Assembly: GCA_003161495.1 (NCBI GenBank)
Contig: PMOP01000156.1
Coordinates: 1 to 7,879 of the forward strand
Direction: 5' to 3'
From: Acidobacteriota bacterium
GTDB taxonomy: Bacteria > Acidobacteriota > Terriglobia > Acidiferrales > UBA7541
DNA: 7,879 nucleotides
Of the stretch, positions 1-5,809 are shown one piece after another (position 1 is the first letter of the stretch; every line of letters starts with the position of its first letter). Both the position numbers and the translations under genes were made by a program. Below the pieces are notes generated by a model, which did no database searches, was not told the DNA's origin, and saw only the letters and a list, made by a program, of their open reading frames with translations.

Positions 1-311
1 GCCGCTGCTACGCCGCTCTTGTCCATGTCCTCGATGGATTTTTCCGGTGTCCATTGCTCGAGCGGAAGCTGTTTTGTTTTTCTTGCGGATATGGCGGCAA
101 TAAATCCCGGCGCTGAAAAATGGTGGTGGGTGTCAATCCGATAGGGGCGGCCGGGGACTGGAGATCGCTCCTGTCCGCGGAGGAAAACATCCGGCAGAAC
201 CGCGGCGGCGCCGAGCGCGCCCAAACCAGCAAGAAATTTTCGCCTGGCTAGCCCCTCTGAAGGAGAAGGCCAACCTTTATCGATTGTTTGAGGGAATATT
301 TTTGGCTTCAT
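1..311 (-). CDS. Tat-exported amidohydrolase, 5' end only (cut by window edge)
   Basis: Only the first 103 codons are in the window; the frame is open through position 1. The ATG at 311-309 is the only ATG in this frame ahead of the signal sequence. No clear Shine-Dalgarno precedes it, so the exact start is moderately sure. Residues 21-39 (LARRKFLAGLGALGAAAVL) form a twin-arginine signal with a hydrophobic core, so the protein should be folded in the cytoplasm and exported by Tat. Residues 59-65 read IDTHHHF; this HxH is the first metal-ligand motif of the amidohydrolase_2 (ACMSD-like) family. It is followed at about 87-101 by WTPEKSIEDMDKSGV, the conserved early helix of that family. The expected role is metal-dependent hydrolysis or decarboxylation of a small organic acid; the substrate cannot be told. 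Full members usually exceed 300 residues, so roughly two thirds lies outside. It is co-directional with the reductase-like gene upstream, across a palindromic repeat. Confidence 0.8.
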   Translation of the reverse strand, partial: MKPKIFPQTIDKGWPSPSEGLARRKFLAGLGALGAAAVLPDVFLRGQERSPVPGRPYRIDTHHHFSAPGFIAAISARKTKQLPLEQWTPEKSIEDMDKSGVAA

Positions 312-360
312 TCGGCGCTAACGTACACCGGGTTTCCTTCCACATGCAATACGCAATATG

Positions 361-451
361 AGTGGCGCAGGCTTCAAGCCTGTGGGTTTTGATTGTGACA
401 ACTCGCGAAGCCGTCGCAATTAAAACCCACAGGTTTGAAGCCTGCGCCACT
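361..451. repeat. Long palindromic repeat element, copy 1
   Basis: Positions 361-399 pair with 413-451 to make a 39-bp stem with a 13-nt loop (400-412). Thirty-six pairs are Watson-Crick and three are G.T (378/434, 391/421, 396/416). The outer arm starts AGTGGCGCAGGCTTC and contains its own small palindrome, CAGGCTT-C-AAGCCTG (369-383). A second, shorter copy lies at 3026-3100. The element sits between the end of the reductase-like gene and the start of the amidohydrolase gene, both on the minus strand. It has no run of T on either side, so it is not a typical intrinsic terminator. It resembles REP/MITE-type dispersed palindromes, but I do not recognise a named family. Confidence 0.9.
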
Positions 452-518
452 AAAACCAGACCGACCGGCGATTCCGGGAAAATATTTTTGCAAGCATCCG
501 GCGGTTAAAACAAGATCA

Positions 519-1403
519 TTAACAATTACAGCGAATAGTAAATTCCCGCTCGTGTCCCACCAGCGATTCACCTTGTTTGTGATGCTCGTCCCGATGCGCC
601 ATGACAATCTTCAAGCCGCCGTTTCGATAGAGCCCGCTGACTTCTTCTTCCCACGCGCGGCTTCCGTCCGCCGACCACTGAAACGGCAAGGTTTTGATGT
701 GCCACGGCTGCCCGTCGAAGTCCCCCGCCAGCTTCAACGCGCTGCGAAGAATTGCCCGCTGTTGTTCGGCCTCATGTGGTTTTCCCGCCGGACATCCCAG
801 CGGAAAATCCAGAAAACATGTTCGCGGAGGCTTTGCCTCTTCGGCGGCTTCGAGGAGCACGCTCATGCTCAGGGTCGGAACGCCGCGAGCCTCGAGCGCC
901 CTGGCAATCACGGTAGTGGCGCGATGGCAAGCCGGGCAAAACGGAAAGAGAAAAACAAGATCGACGCCCTGCGAATCGTAAATCTGCTTGATCGCCGGAA
1001 TGGTTTGCTCGACGAGCTCCGTGTAACGCTGGATCGAGCCCACCATGGAAACAGCGGTGTGCGCGAGCCGCTTGAATGCGCCTTCGGCTTCCAGTTCCTT
1101 CATGCGATCCAGCGGAAACGCGACGTTGAGATCTTCCGCCGCCCACTTGCGCACTTTCGTTTTGTGAGCAACCACCAGCCGCGACATGGGCGTGTCCCGA
1201 TGTATCAAGCGAAACGAAATGTCTTCGGTCTCTCCCAACAGCGGATCCTCCGCCAGTTGCGCCCCACAACTGGCGAACAGTCCAATCGTGGATTCGGCGA
1301 TCGGCTTCCGCAGCGGGGTTAATTTGGGGGGATCGAACACCGGACGGTTCTCGAATTTGCGGCCCGTAATTTCTTCAAAAAGCCGTGAATAACTGTAAGG
1401 CAT
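519..1403 (-). CDS. GrdB/PrdB-family reductase-like protein with Cys in place of Sec
   Basis: 294 residues from the ATG at 1403-1401. That start is chosen over an upstream ATG at 1472 because GGAG lies 5 nt ahead and the family-like sequence begins there (MPYSYSRLFEEITGRKF). The protein resembles the selenoprotein B family of glycine/sarcosine/betaine and D-proline reductases. Visible landmarks are LTPLRKPIAESTIGLFASCG (28-47), the ISFRLIHRD segment (62-70), FPLDRMKELEAEG (96-108), GVDLVFLFPFCPACH (146-160) and ALEARGVPTLSMS (169-181). The Sec-x-x-Cys motif of the selenoproteins corresponds here to C156-P-A-C159-H160, so this is a cysteine form. Known members reduce amino-acid C-N bonds in anaerobes with partner subunits; no partner subunit lies in this window, so substrate and function are open. 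No signal peptide is seen, so it is probably cytoplasmic. A TATAAT at 1424-1419 sits close before the start but has no good -35. Confidence 0.8.
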   Translation of the reverse strand: MPYSYSRLFEEITGRKFENRPVFDPPKLTPLRKPIAESTIGLFASCGAQLAEDPLLGETEDISFRLIHRDTPMSRLVVAHKTKVRKWAAEDLNVAFPLDRMKELEAEGAFKRLAHTAVSMVGSIQRYTELVEQTIPAIKQIYDSQGVDLVFLFPFCPACHRATTVIARALEARGVPTLSMSVLLEAAEEAKPPRTCFLDFPLGCPAGKPHEAEQQRAILRSALKLAGDFDGQPWHIKTLPFQWSADGSRAWEEEVSGLYRNGGLKIVMAHRDEHHKQGESLVGHEREFTIRCNC

Positions 1404-1497
1404 GATCGCTCCAAACAAATTATACCGCCCAACTTGGCGAGCCGGCCCGTAAATTGCTCCTGCCCTGATCAATCCGCTCGCGTGTTCGTGTGCTTCC

Positions 1498-2070
1498 TTA
1501 TTGCGGCCACGCCGCCTCGGGATCGAGGTTGAGTATGGGTTGCGCGCCGGAAACCGGAACCATGGGCCGAAGGTAAGGCCGCGCCGCCGCTTTGTGACAG
1601 GAGTAGCACTCCTCGAGCAATCGTTTATATTGCACCGTGAATTCTTTGCTGTCCTTCATCTCGATCGCTTTTCGCACCTTCGGCAATGTGCCGTTGTCGA
1701 TGCCGTCGAAAATCGATTGCATATCCACGGGATTCCCGTCCGGCCCTTTCGGCCCCGGATTCAAATGCACTTCCCAACGAATACGGTTGCGCGTTTCGTT
1801 CAAATAATAGTTCGCCAGCGGCCAATTTCGCTTCTGGCCCGCAAACCACAAATTAGCAGCGAACATGCCCACTTCCACCATGGGATGAGAATTCGGCGGG
1901 ATGAGGTCTTTTAAATGCGCCAGGTCCGCCGGCATCGTTGCGGGATTAGCCTGCGGAGTATTTTGCTGAGCCATGGCGGCCGGACGCTCCCACGACGAGA
2001 CGAAAAGGCCGCCGAGGATTGCGCCCAACGCAAGCATTTGCAGACTTCGGATCCGATTCGTATTCATCAT
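1498..2070 (-). CDS. Secreted monohaem cytochrome c, haem motif near C-terminus
   Basis: 190 residues from the ATG at 2070-2068. GGAAGGAG lies about 10 nt upstream, and the frame upstream of this ATG looks non-coding, so the longer start at 2142 is rejected. Residues 1-35 form a Sec signal peptide with the core LQMLALGAILGGLFVSS and a likely cut after AMA or MAQ. The only haem-binding motif is C155-Y-S-C158-H159, placed near the C-terminus and followed by RPYLRPM, in which M170 could be a second axial ligand. A haem motif at the C-terminal end of a mostly helical domain recalls class II cytochromes (c'/c556), but the sequence is too diverged to assign with certainty. The protein should carry electrons in the periplasm. 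The reductase-like gene begins 94 nt downstream on the same strand, so joint transcription is possible. Nothing here identifies its redox partner. Confidence 0.85.
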   Translation of the reverse strand: MMNTNRIRSLQMLALGAILGGLFVSSWERPAAMAQQNTPQANPATMPADLAHLKDLIPPNSHPMVEVGMFAANLWFAGQKRNWPLANYYLNETRNRIRWEVHLNPGPKGPDGNPVDMQSIFDGIDNGTLPKVRKAIEMKDSKEFTVQYKRLLEECYSCHKAAARPYLRPMVPVSGAQPILNLDPEAAWPQ

Positions 2071-2347
2071 TTCGAATTCGCTCCTTCCAAATGTAGATAG
2101 GGACTGGCTTGCGAAAATGGCCGTTGTCCCTGCCTCGGTCACAAATTGTGGGGGATTATATCTTAGATATCGGACCGCAACTGCAACTTTGGGCCGCTCA
2201 CGCTGCCAATCGAAAACAATCGTGGCATGGAACTCTGCCAGCCGAACTGCGTTTATTGGGATGGCGTGATTGTTCTACTGCGACGCCTGAAGGGAAGGTT
2301 TGTGATGCGCGTCGTCGGGGCGATGAGGGAGATGCAGATGCGGAGCG
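2071..2347. other. Intergenic gap between regulator and cytochrome genes
   Basis: No gene could be supported here on either strand. The minus-strand Shine-Dalgarno of the cytochrome gene lies at about 2083-2089. A TATAAT on the minus strand (2160-2155) would give a leader of roughly 75-80 nt for the cytochrome gene, but no acceptable -35 lies 16-18 nt ahead of it, so it is only a weak promoter candidate. No helix-turn-helix coding remnant of the response regulator was found. Confidence 0.5.
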
Positions 2348-2752
2348 TTAATCAGTCCAGTCCGGGTATCGCATTGGCGCCTGGGTTATTCCGCCGCCCT
2401 GCATGACGCTTGTTAAAGTTCGTGCCAGCTCTCCCGCGGCTGCGGACTTCGATACAAAAGCATCCGCGCCAACCAGGCGCGCTGTCGTCGGCGTTTCATG
2501 GATGCTGAAAAATATAATTTTCGTCAAAGGCGACATCCGTCGGATGCGCAGAGCCGTATCGAAGCCCCCTAAAGTGGGCATAGACAGATCGAGAATGACC
2601 ACGTCAGGAGACAGGTCGAGAACCATTTGAAGGGCCTCGACGCCATCCTGTGCCTCGCCGCAAATTTCCCACTGATCGTTGCCGGCGAAAAGAATACGCA
2701 CACCCATGCGAACGATTTCGTGGTCATCCACAACTAAAAGTCGGACTGGAAT
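2348..2752 (-). CDS. Receiver-only response regulator, probable AUU start
   Basis: A CheY-like receiver domain of 134 residues if read from the ATT at 2752-2750. The start of the protein is then (M)PVRLLVVDDHEIVR, with the full first beta strand. Key residues are the acidic pair D9-D10, phospho-acceptor D55 in VVILDLSMP, S83 in FFSIHE and K102 in VSKS. The only standard start codon in frame is GTG at 2731-2729, which would cut off most of strand beta-1. GGAG at 2763-2760 is 7 nt from the ATT, a normal spacing. An ATG at 2757 is only 2 nt from it and leads to a stop after seven codons. The sequence is like NarL/LuxR-type receivers, but the reading frame stops soon after the receiver, and no helix-turn-helix is visible in any minus-strand frame down to 2071. 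No sensor kinase lies in the window. A sequencing indel or a decayed gene remains possible. Confidence 0.8.
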   Translation of the reverse strand: MPVRLLVVDDHEIVRMGVRILFAGNDQWEICGEAQDGVEALQMVLDLSPDVVILDLSMPTLGGFDTALRIRRMSPLTKIIFFSIHETPTTARLVGADAFVSKSAAAGELARTLTSVMQGGGITQAPMRYPDWTD

Positions 2753-3025
2753 ATCATGTCTCCAAAATACATAGACAATTTATCAAAGGAAGTTGCGGAA
2801 GCATATACAGGGATTCCTTGATTTAATTACAGGCATATTGAGTGCCATTGAAATCCGGCCGTGTAGCTGCACCTTCTTAACAACTAAATGAAAACAATGG
2901 ATTTACACGCTCCTCCCCGGTGTAGAATCGTAAAGTTCCGGGGCGCCGTACAGGGTGCAATTTATGAAAAACTTATAAATTGTCCTGTAGATTTACGCGC
3001 CACGAAACAATCCTTGCAGCCTTAA
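2753..3025. other. Divergent intergenic region with hairpins
   Basis: This stretch separates the minus-strand response regulator from the plus-strand phosphatase gene and holds no supportable gene. It contains a GC hairpin, CCCCGG at 2915-2920 with CCGGGG at 2938-2943 (17-nt loop), and the AT-rich hairpin at 2949-2989. It also has an 11-base near direct repeat, GATTTACACGC at 2900-2910 and GATTTACGCGC at 2990-3000, exactly 90 bp apart. No promoter with both hexamers well placed was found for either gene. The region is more AT-rich than the genes, as expected for divergent regulatory DNA. Confidence 0.5.
2949..2989. repeat. AT-rich two-part inverted repeat, possible operator
   Basis: CAATTTAT (2958-2965) and ATAAATTG (2975-2982) are perfect inverted copies around a 9-base spacer. 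An outer pair, TACAGG (2949-2954) and CCTGTA (2984-2989), extends the symmetry with an uneven bulge of three bases against one. The symmetry totals 14 bp. Its place in the divergent gap, about 150 bp before the phosphatase start, suits a protein-binding site, but no matching regulator is known here. Confidence 0.5.
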
Positions 3026-3100
3026 GTGGCGCAGGCTTCAGCCTGTGGGTTTTGATTTTGCCTGTGTCTTGGAAAACCCGCAGGTTGAAGCCTGCGCCAC
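3026..3100. repeat. Long palindromic repeat element, copy 2
   Basis: Positions 3026-3053 pair with 3073-3100 as a 28-bp stem with a 19-nt loop. Twenty-six pairs are Watson-Crick and two are G.T (3041/3085 and 3046/3080). The arm GTGGCGCAGGCTTC is identical to that of the copy at 361-451. Relative to that copy, this one lacks one A in the left arm and one T in the right arm, so pairing is kept. Both copies share the same left/right asymmetry and so lie in the same orientation. It ends 42 nt before the phosphatase start codon and may be transcribed in that gene's 5' leader. Confidence 0.9.
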
Positions 3101-3142
3101 GGAATACAAAATAATCCTTCAGAAGTTGCGAAAGGGTTCCGG

Positions 3143-5737
3143 ATGAAGAAGCACTTAGTTTGGTTTGCAGTGGCCTTCGCAGCGTGGACCATTCGTCCCG
3201 CGTTTCTCCCGGGACAGGGAAAGGCCGGCGGCACGAAACCGCGCAATGTTGTGATCTTCGTGTTCGATGGATTGCGATCCGGATCCGTCAACGCGGTCGA
3301 TTCGCCCACCATGTTTTGGATTCGCGAGCATGGCGTTATGTTTGCCAACAGCCACTCGCTTTTTCCAACCTTCACCACCGCAAACGCCTCCGCCATCGCC
3401 ACCGGACATTATCTCGGAGATACCGGAGATTATAGTAATCAGATTTACATCGGCCATCCCATATTTCTCGACGGCAACTTCGGCCGGCCGCCCGGAAGTT
3501 ACGCGCCTTACGTGGAAAATGATCGCGTGCTTGGAGATCTGGACGCGCAATTCAAGGGAAACTACTTGAACGAGGAATCCTTGCTGGCCGCGGCGCGCAG
3601 GCACGGCTTCAACACAGCGGCCGTCGGAAAAATGGGGCCTGCGGCGATTCAGGATGTGAGCCAATTGAATCCCGTGAATGGCGGATTCGCAACGCCGCAA
3701 ACGATTATTATCGATGACGGAACCGGCAGCCCGGATGGAGTGCCACTCGCGCCGGAGGTTAGTTCGGCTCTGGCGAGCGCGGGGCTTCCCCTGGCCACTC
3801 CGGCCCGCGTCCAGCCCACGGGAAACAACACCACTCCCGGAACAAAGGATACCAATTACGTTCAGCAAGCGTATTTCGCGGACGCGACGAGCAAAGTGAT
3901 TTTGCCCAAGTTCATGAAAGGCGGAAAACCTTTCGCGCTGCTCTATTGGTCGCGCGATCCTGACGGAACACAGCACTTTCAAGGCGACAGTTTGAACAAC
4001 CTCGTCCCGGGCATTAATGGCCCAACTTCCAAGGCGGCGCTCAAAAATGCCGACAACAATCTGAAGCAAATCCTGGACACCATCAACAGTGATCCCCAGG
4101 TGGCTGCGAACACGGATATTTTTTTGACCGCGGATCACGGCTTCGCGACGATCAGCAAGCACGAAATTGACACCGAAGGCCACGCGACGAACAGCTATTC
4201 GACGAAATGGATTTATAAAGACGCCCAGGGCCGTCAAGAGGTCAACACCGGATTTCTTCCAGTGGGTTTTGTCGCCATCGATCTTGCTCATGAACTAGGT
4301 TTGCCGCTTTTTGATCCCGACAGCCAGATCGATGGCCCGGATGGAAAGAAAATGTTTGAACCGGTGGACCCGGCCATCGCTCAGCAACTCCCCAATATCC
4401 GCCAGCACCCGGTGGGCGGAAACGGTTTGCTCGGCGGCACGGGCCGCATCACGAGCGAAACAGATGCGAAAGTCGTTATCGCGGCCAACGGCGGCTCCGA
4501 CTTGATCTATCTTCCCTCTCATGATCCCGAGATGGTGAAGAAGATCGTCGCCTTCCTCGCTCAGCAGGATTATGTCGGCGGGATTTTCGTCGATGACGCG
4601 TATAAGAATGTTCCTGGCGCGTTGCCTTCGAGCTTCATTCGCTTGATCGGTTCTTCTTTAACCCCTACGCCAACGGTCGCCGTCACTTTTAAAACTTTTT
4701 CCACGAATCCCAATGACCCACTCATGACCGGCGTGCAAATCTCGGATTACGTGCTGCAGGAAGGCCAGGGAATGCACGGGAGTTTCGGAAGGGCGAATAC
4801 GTTCAACTTCATGGCGGCGATCGGTCCGGACTTCAAGAAGCAGTACGTCGACGAGGCGCCGATCAGCAATGCAGACATTGCGCCCACGCTCGCGCAAATT
4901 CTTGGCTTCGATATCACGGCAAAGGGAAAACTCACAGGGCGTGTGTTGCGCGAAGCACTGGCAGGAGGCCCGATGCAGGTTTCATCCAAGCGGCGCACGG
5001 CTATCTCAGAAAGCGCAGCCAGCGGCAAGAAAACGATCTTGATGTACCAGCAATTGGCAAAGCAGGTTTACTTTGACGAAGCATGTTTCAGCGATGGTGC
5101 TGCTCAAAAAGCTCGGAACACATGTCCCTTGCACTCTGCGGAAACAAAAATACGAAAAAGGAATATTTTGAGCAAACAAAGGCTGGAAGCATTCACGGAT
5201 GGCGTGATTGCCGTCATCATCACCATCATGGTGCTGGACATGAAAGTGCCCACAAGCGCCGACTTTGCCGCGCTCAGATCTGTCCTGCCTGTATTTTTGG
5301 CTTATGCGCTCAGCTTCACGAATGTCGGAATATTCTGGAACAATCACCACCACATGCTGCACGCAACCGAACGGGTCAACGGCCTGGTTTTGTGGGCTAA
5401 TTTGTCCTTACTGTTCTGGATGTCGCTCGTGCCATTCGTGATTCGCTGGATGGATGAAACGCATTTCGCCTCTTTGCCCACCGCGGCTTACGGCGCGGTG
5501 CTGGTCCTGTGTTCCCTGTCCTACATTCTGCTCGAGCGCGCGATCATCAAAGTCAACGGCCCAAAATCAAAGCTGGCTCGCGCCGTTGGCAGGGACCGGA
5601 AAAGCCAGGTGTCATTCCTGATTTACACGCTCGCGATTCCCTTGGCCTTTGTGCGGCCGTGGATCGCGATCGCACTGTACGTCGTGGTGGCGATGACGTG
5701 GTTTATCCCCGATCGACGCATTGAATCGATGGAATAA
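3143..5737 (+). CDS. Secreted alkaline-phosphatase-superfamily phosphodiesterase joined in frame to TMEM175-like channel
   Basis: One open frame of 864 codons. AAAGGG lies 6 nt before the ATG. Residues 1-25 look like a Sec signal peptide. Residues about 35-600 are a type I phosphodiesterase/nucleotide pyrophosphatase domain of the alkaline phosphatase superfamily, with a full set of metal and catalytic residues: D42 (FVFDGLR), nucleophile T78 with N81 (FPTFTTAN), D274 and H278 (DPDGTQH), D331-H332 (TADHGF) and H545 (GMHGS). It should cleave phosphate mono- or diesters in the periplasm. The enzyme part appears to end near residue 645 (QVYFDEACF). A basic, low-quality linker follows, and residues 676-864 form a six-helix DUF1211/TMEM175 domain. 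The join is odd: an exported domain before a channel whose N-terminus is normally cytoplasmic. A TTG with a good Shine-Dalgarno inside the frame suggests that these are two genes which lost the stop between them. The enzyme assignment is firm; the fusion as one protein is doubtful. Confidence 0.85.
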   Translation: MKKHLVWFAVAFAAWTIRPAFLPGQGKAGGTKPRNVVIFVFDGLRSGSVNAVDSPTMFWIREHGVMFANSHSLFPTFTTANASAIATGHYLGDTGDYSNQIYIGHPIFLDGNFGRPPGSYAPYVENDRVLGDLDAQFKGNYLNEESLLAAARRHGFNTAAVGKMGPAAIQDVSQLNPVNGGFATPQTIIIDDGTGSPDGVPLAPEVSSALASAGLPLATPARVQPTGNNTTPGTKDTNYVQQAYFADATSKVILPKFMKGGKPFALLYWSRDPDGTQHFQGDSLNNLVPGINGPTSKAALKNADNNLKQILDTINSDPQVAANTDIFLTADHGFATISKHEIDTEGHATNSYSTKWIYKDAQGRQEVNTGFLPVGFVAIDLAHELGLPLFDPDSQIDGPDGKKMFEPVDPAIAQQLPNIRQHPVGGNGLLGGTGRITSETDAKVVIAANGGSDLIYLPSHDPEMVKKIVAFLAQQDYVGGIFVDDAYKNVPGALPSSFIRLIGSSLTPTPTVAVTFKTFSTNPNDPLMTGVQISDYVLQEGQGMHGSFGRANTFNFMAAIGPDFKKQYVDEAPISNADIAPTLAQILGFDITAKGKLTGRVLREALAGGPMQVSSKRRTAISESAASGKKTILMYQQLAKQVYFDEACFSDGAAQKARNTCPLHSAETKIRKRNILSKQRLEAFTDGVIAVIITIMVLDMKVPTSADFAALRSVLPVFLAYALSFTNVGIFWNNHHHMLHATERVNGLVLWANLSLLFWMSLVPFVIRWMDETHFASLPTAAYGAVLVLCSLSYILLERAIIKVNGPKSKLARAVGRDRKSQVSFLIYTLAIPLAFVRPWIAIALYVVVAMTWFIPDRRIESME
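5168..5737 (+). CDS. TMEM175/DUF1211-type potassium channel, likely separate start inside the long frame
   Basis: Read from the TTG at 5168-5170 this gives 189 residues, the usual size of bacterial TMEM175 channels. AAGGA at 5158-5162 is 5 nt upstream. The protein starts MSKQRLEAFTDGVIAVIITI; the arginine and F-T-D-G correspond to the RxxxFSDG signature of the first helix, with Thr in place of Ser. Six hydrophobic segments follow: about 9-26, 41-62, 74-94, 104-124, and two closely spaced ones in 146-180, ending in a basic-acidic tail (RRIESME). Bacterial members are tetrameric K+-permeable channels in the inner membrane with both ends in the cytoplasm. The bases TTGA contain the start codon and, in the +1 frame, a TGA stop. 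This is the arrangement of translationally coupled genes and hints that the upstream gene once ended there in another frame. It could instead be expressed only as part of the 864-residue product. Confidence 0.65.
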   Translation: MSKQRLEAFTDGVIAVIITIMVLDMKVPTSADFAALRSVLPVFLAYALSFTNVGIFWNNHHHMLHATERVNGLVLWANLSLLFWMSLVPFVIRWMDETHFASLPTAAYGAVLVLCSLSYILLERAIIKVNGPKSKLARAVGRDRKSQVSFLIYTLAIPLAFVRPWIAIALYVVVAMTWFIPDRRIESME

Positions 5738-5780
5738 GAAATGGGACTTGGCTGTCGTAGGAGCGAATAAAATTGTGCGC

Positions 5781-5795
5781 GACCACTGTGTGGTC
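5781..5795. repeat. Small perfect hairpin near the -35 region
   Basis: GACCAC (5781-5786) and GTGGTC (5790-5795) are perfect inverted copies around TGT. The site lies about 20 bp upstream of the -10 box at 5817-5822, covering roughly the -35 area of that promoter. No T-run follows, so it is a poor terminator for the gene ending at 5737. It could be a regulator-binding site. Confidence 0.4.
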
Positions 5796-5809
5796 CAAGC
5801 TGACCCCTG

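Noticed and set aside
8..232. Minus-strand 74-residue frame at the left edge
   Set aside because: The neighbouring frame encodes the Tat signal and HxH motif of the amidohydrolase and runs through the edge, so this one is a shadow.
361..451. Palindrome as CRISPR repeat or intrinsic terminator
   Set aside because: There is no regular repeat-spacer array, the two copies are about 2.6 kb apart, and no T-run follows the stem on either strand.
435..1322. Plus-strand frame of 295 codons opposite the reductase-like gene
   Set aside because: It is antisense to a gene with recognisable family motifs and its product has no domain-like features.
1419..1424. Minus-strand TATAAT close before the reductase-like gene
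   Set aside because: No -35 hexamer and no TGn extension; too weak to list as a promoter.
2155..2160. Minus-strand TATAAT upstream of the cytochrome gene
   Set aside because: The nearest TTGC-like hexamer is only 14 bp away, outside normal spacing, so promoter status is unproven.
2109..2404. Short plus-strand frames in the regulator-cytochrome gap, including one beginning MELCQPNC at 2227
   Set aside because: No good ribosome binding site and no recognisable motif; they run into the antisense of the response regulator.
3155..4291. Minus-strand frame of 378 codons opposite the phosphodiesterase
   Set aside because: The opposite strand holds all catalytic motifs of the alkaline phosphatase superfamily; this product is Arg-rich and shows no known motif.
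5752..5772. Possible Pho box (CTGTCGT) before the phosphatase pair
   Set aside because: Only one half-site is present; no second CTGTCA-like repeat at 11-bp spacing.
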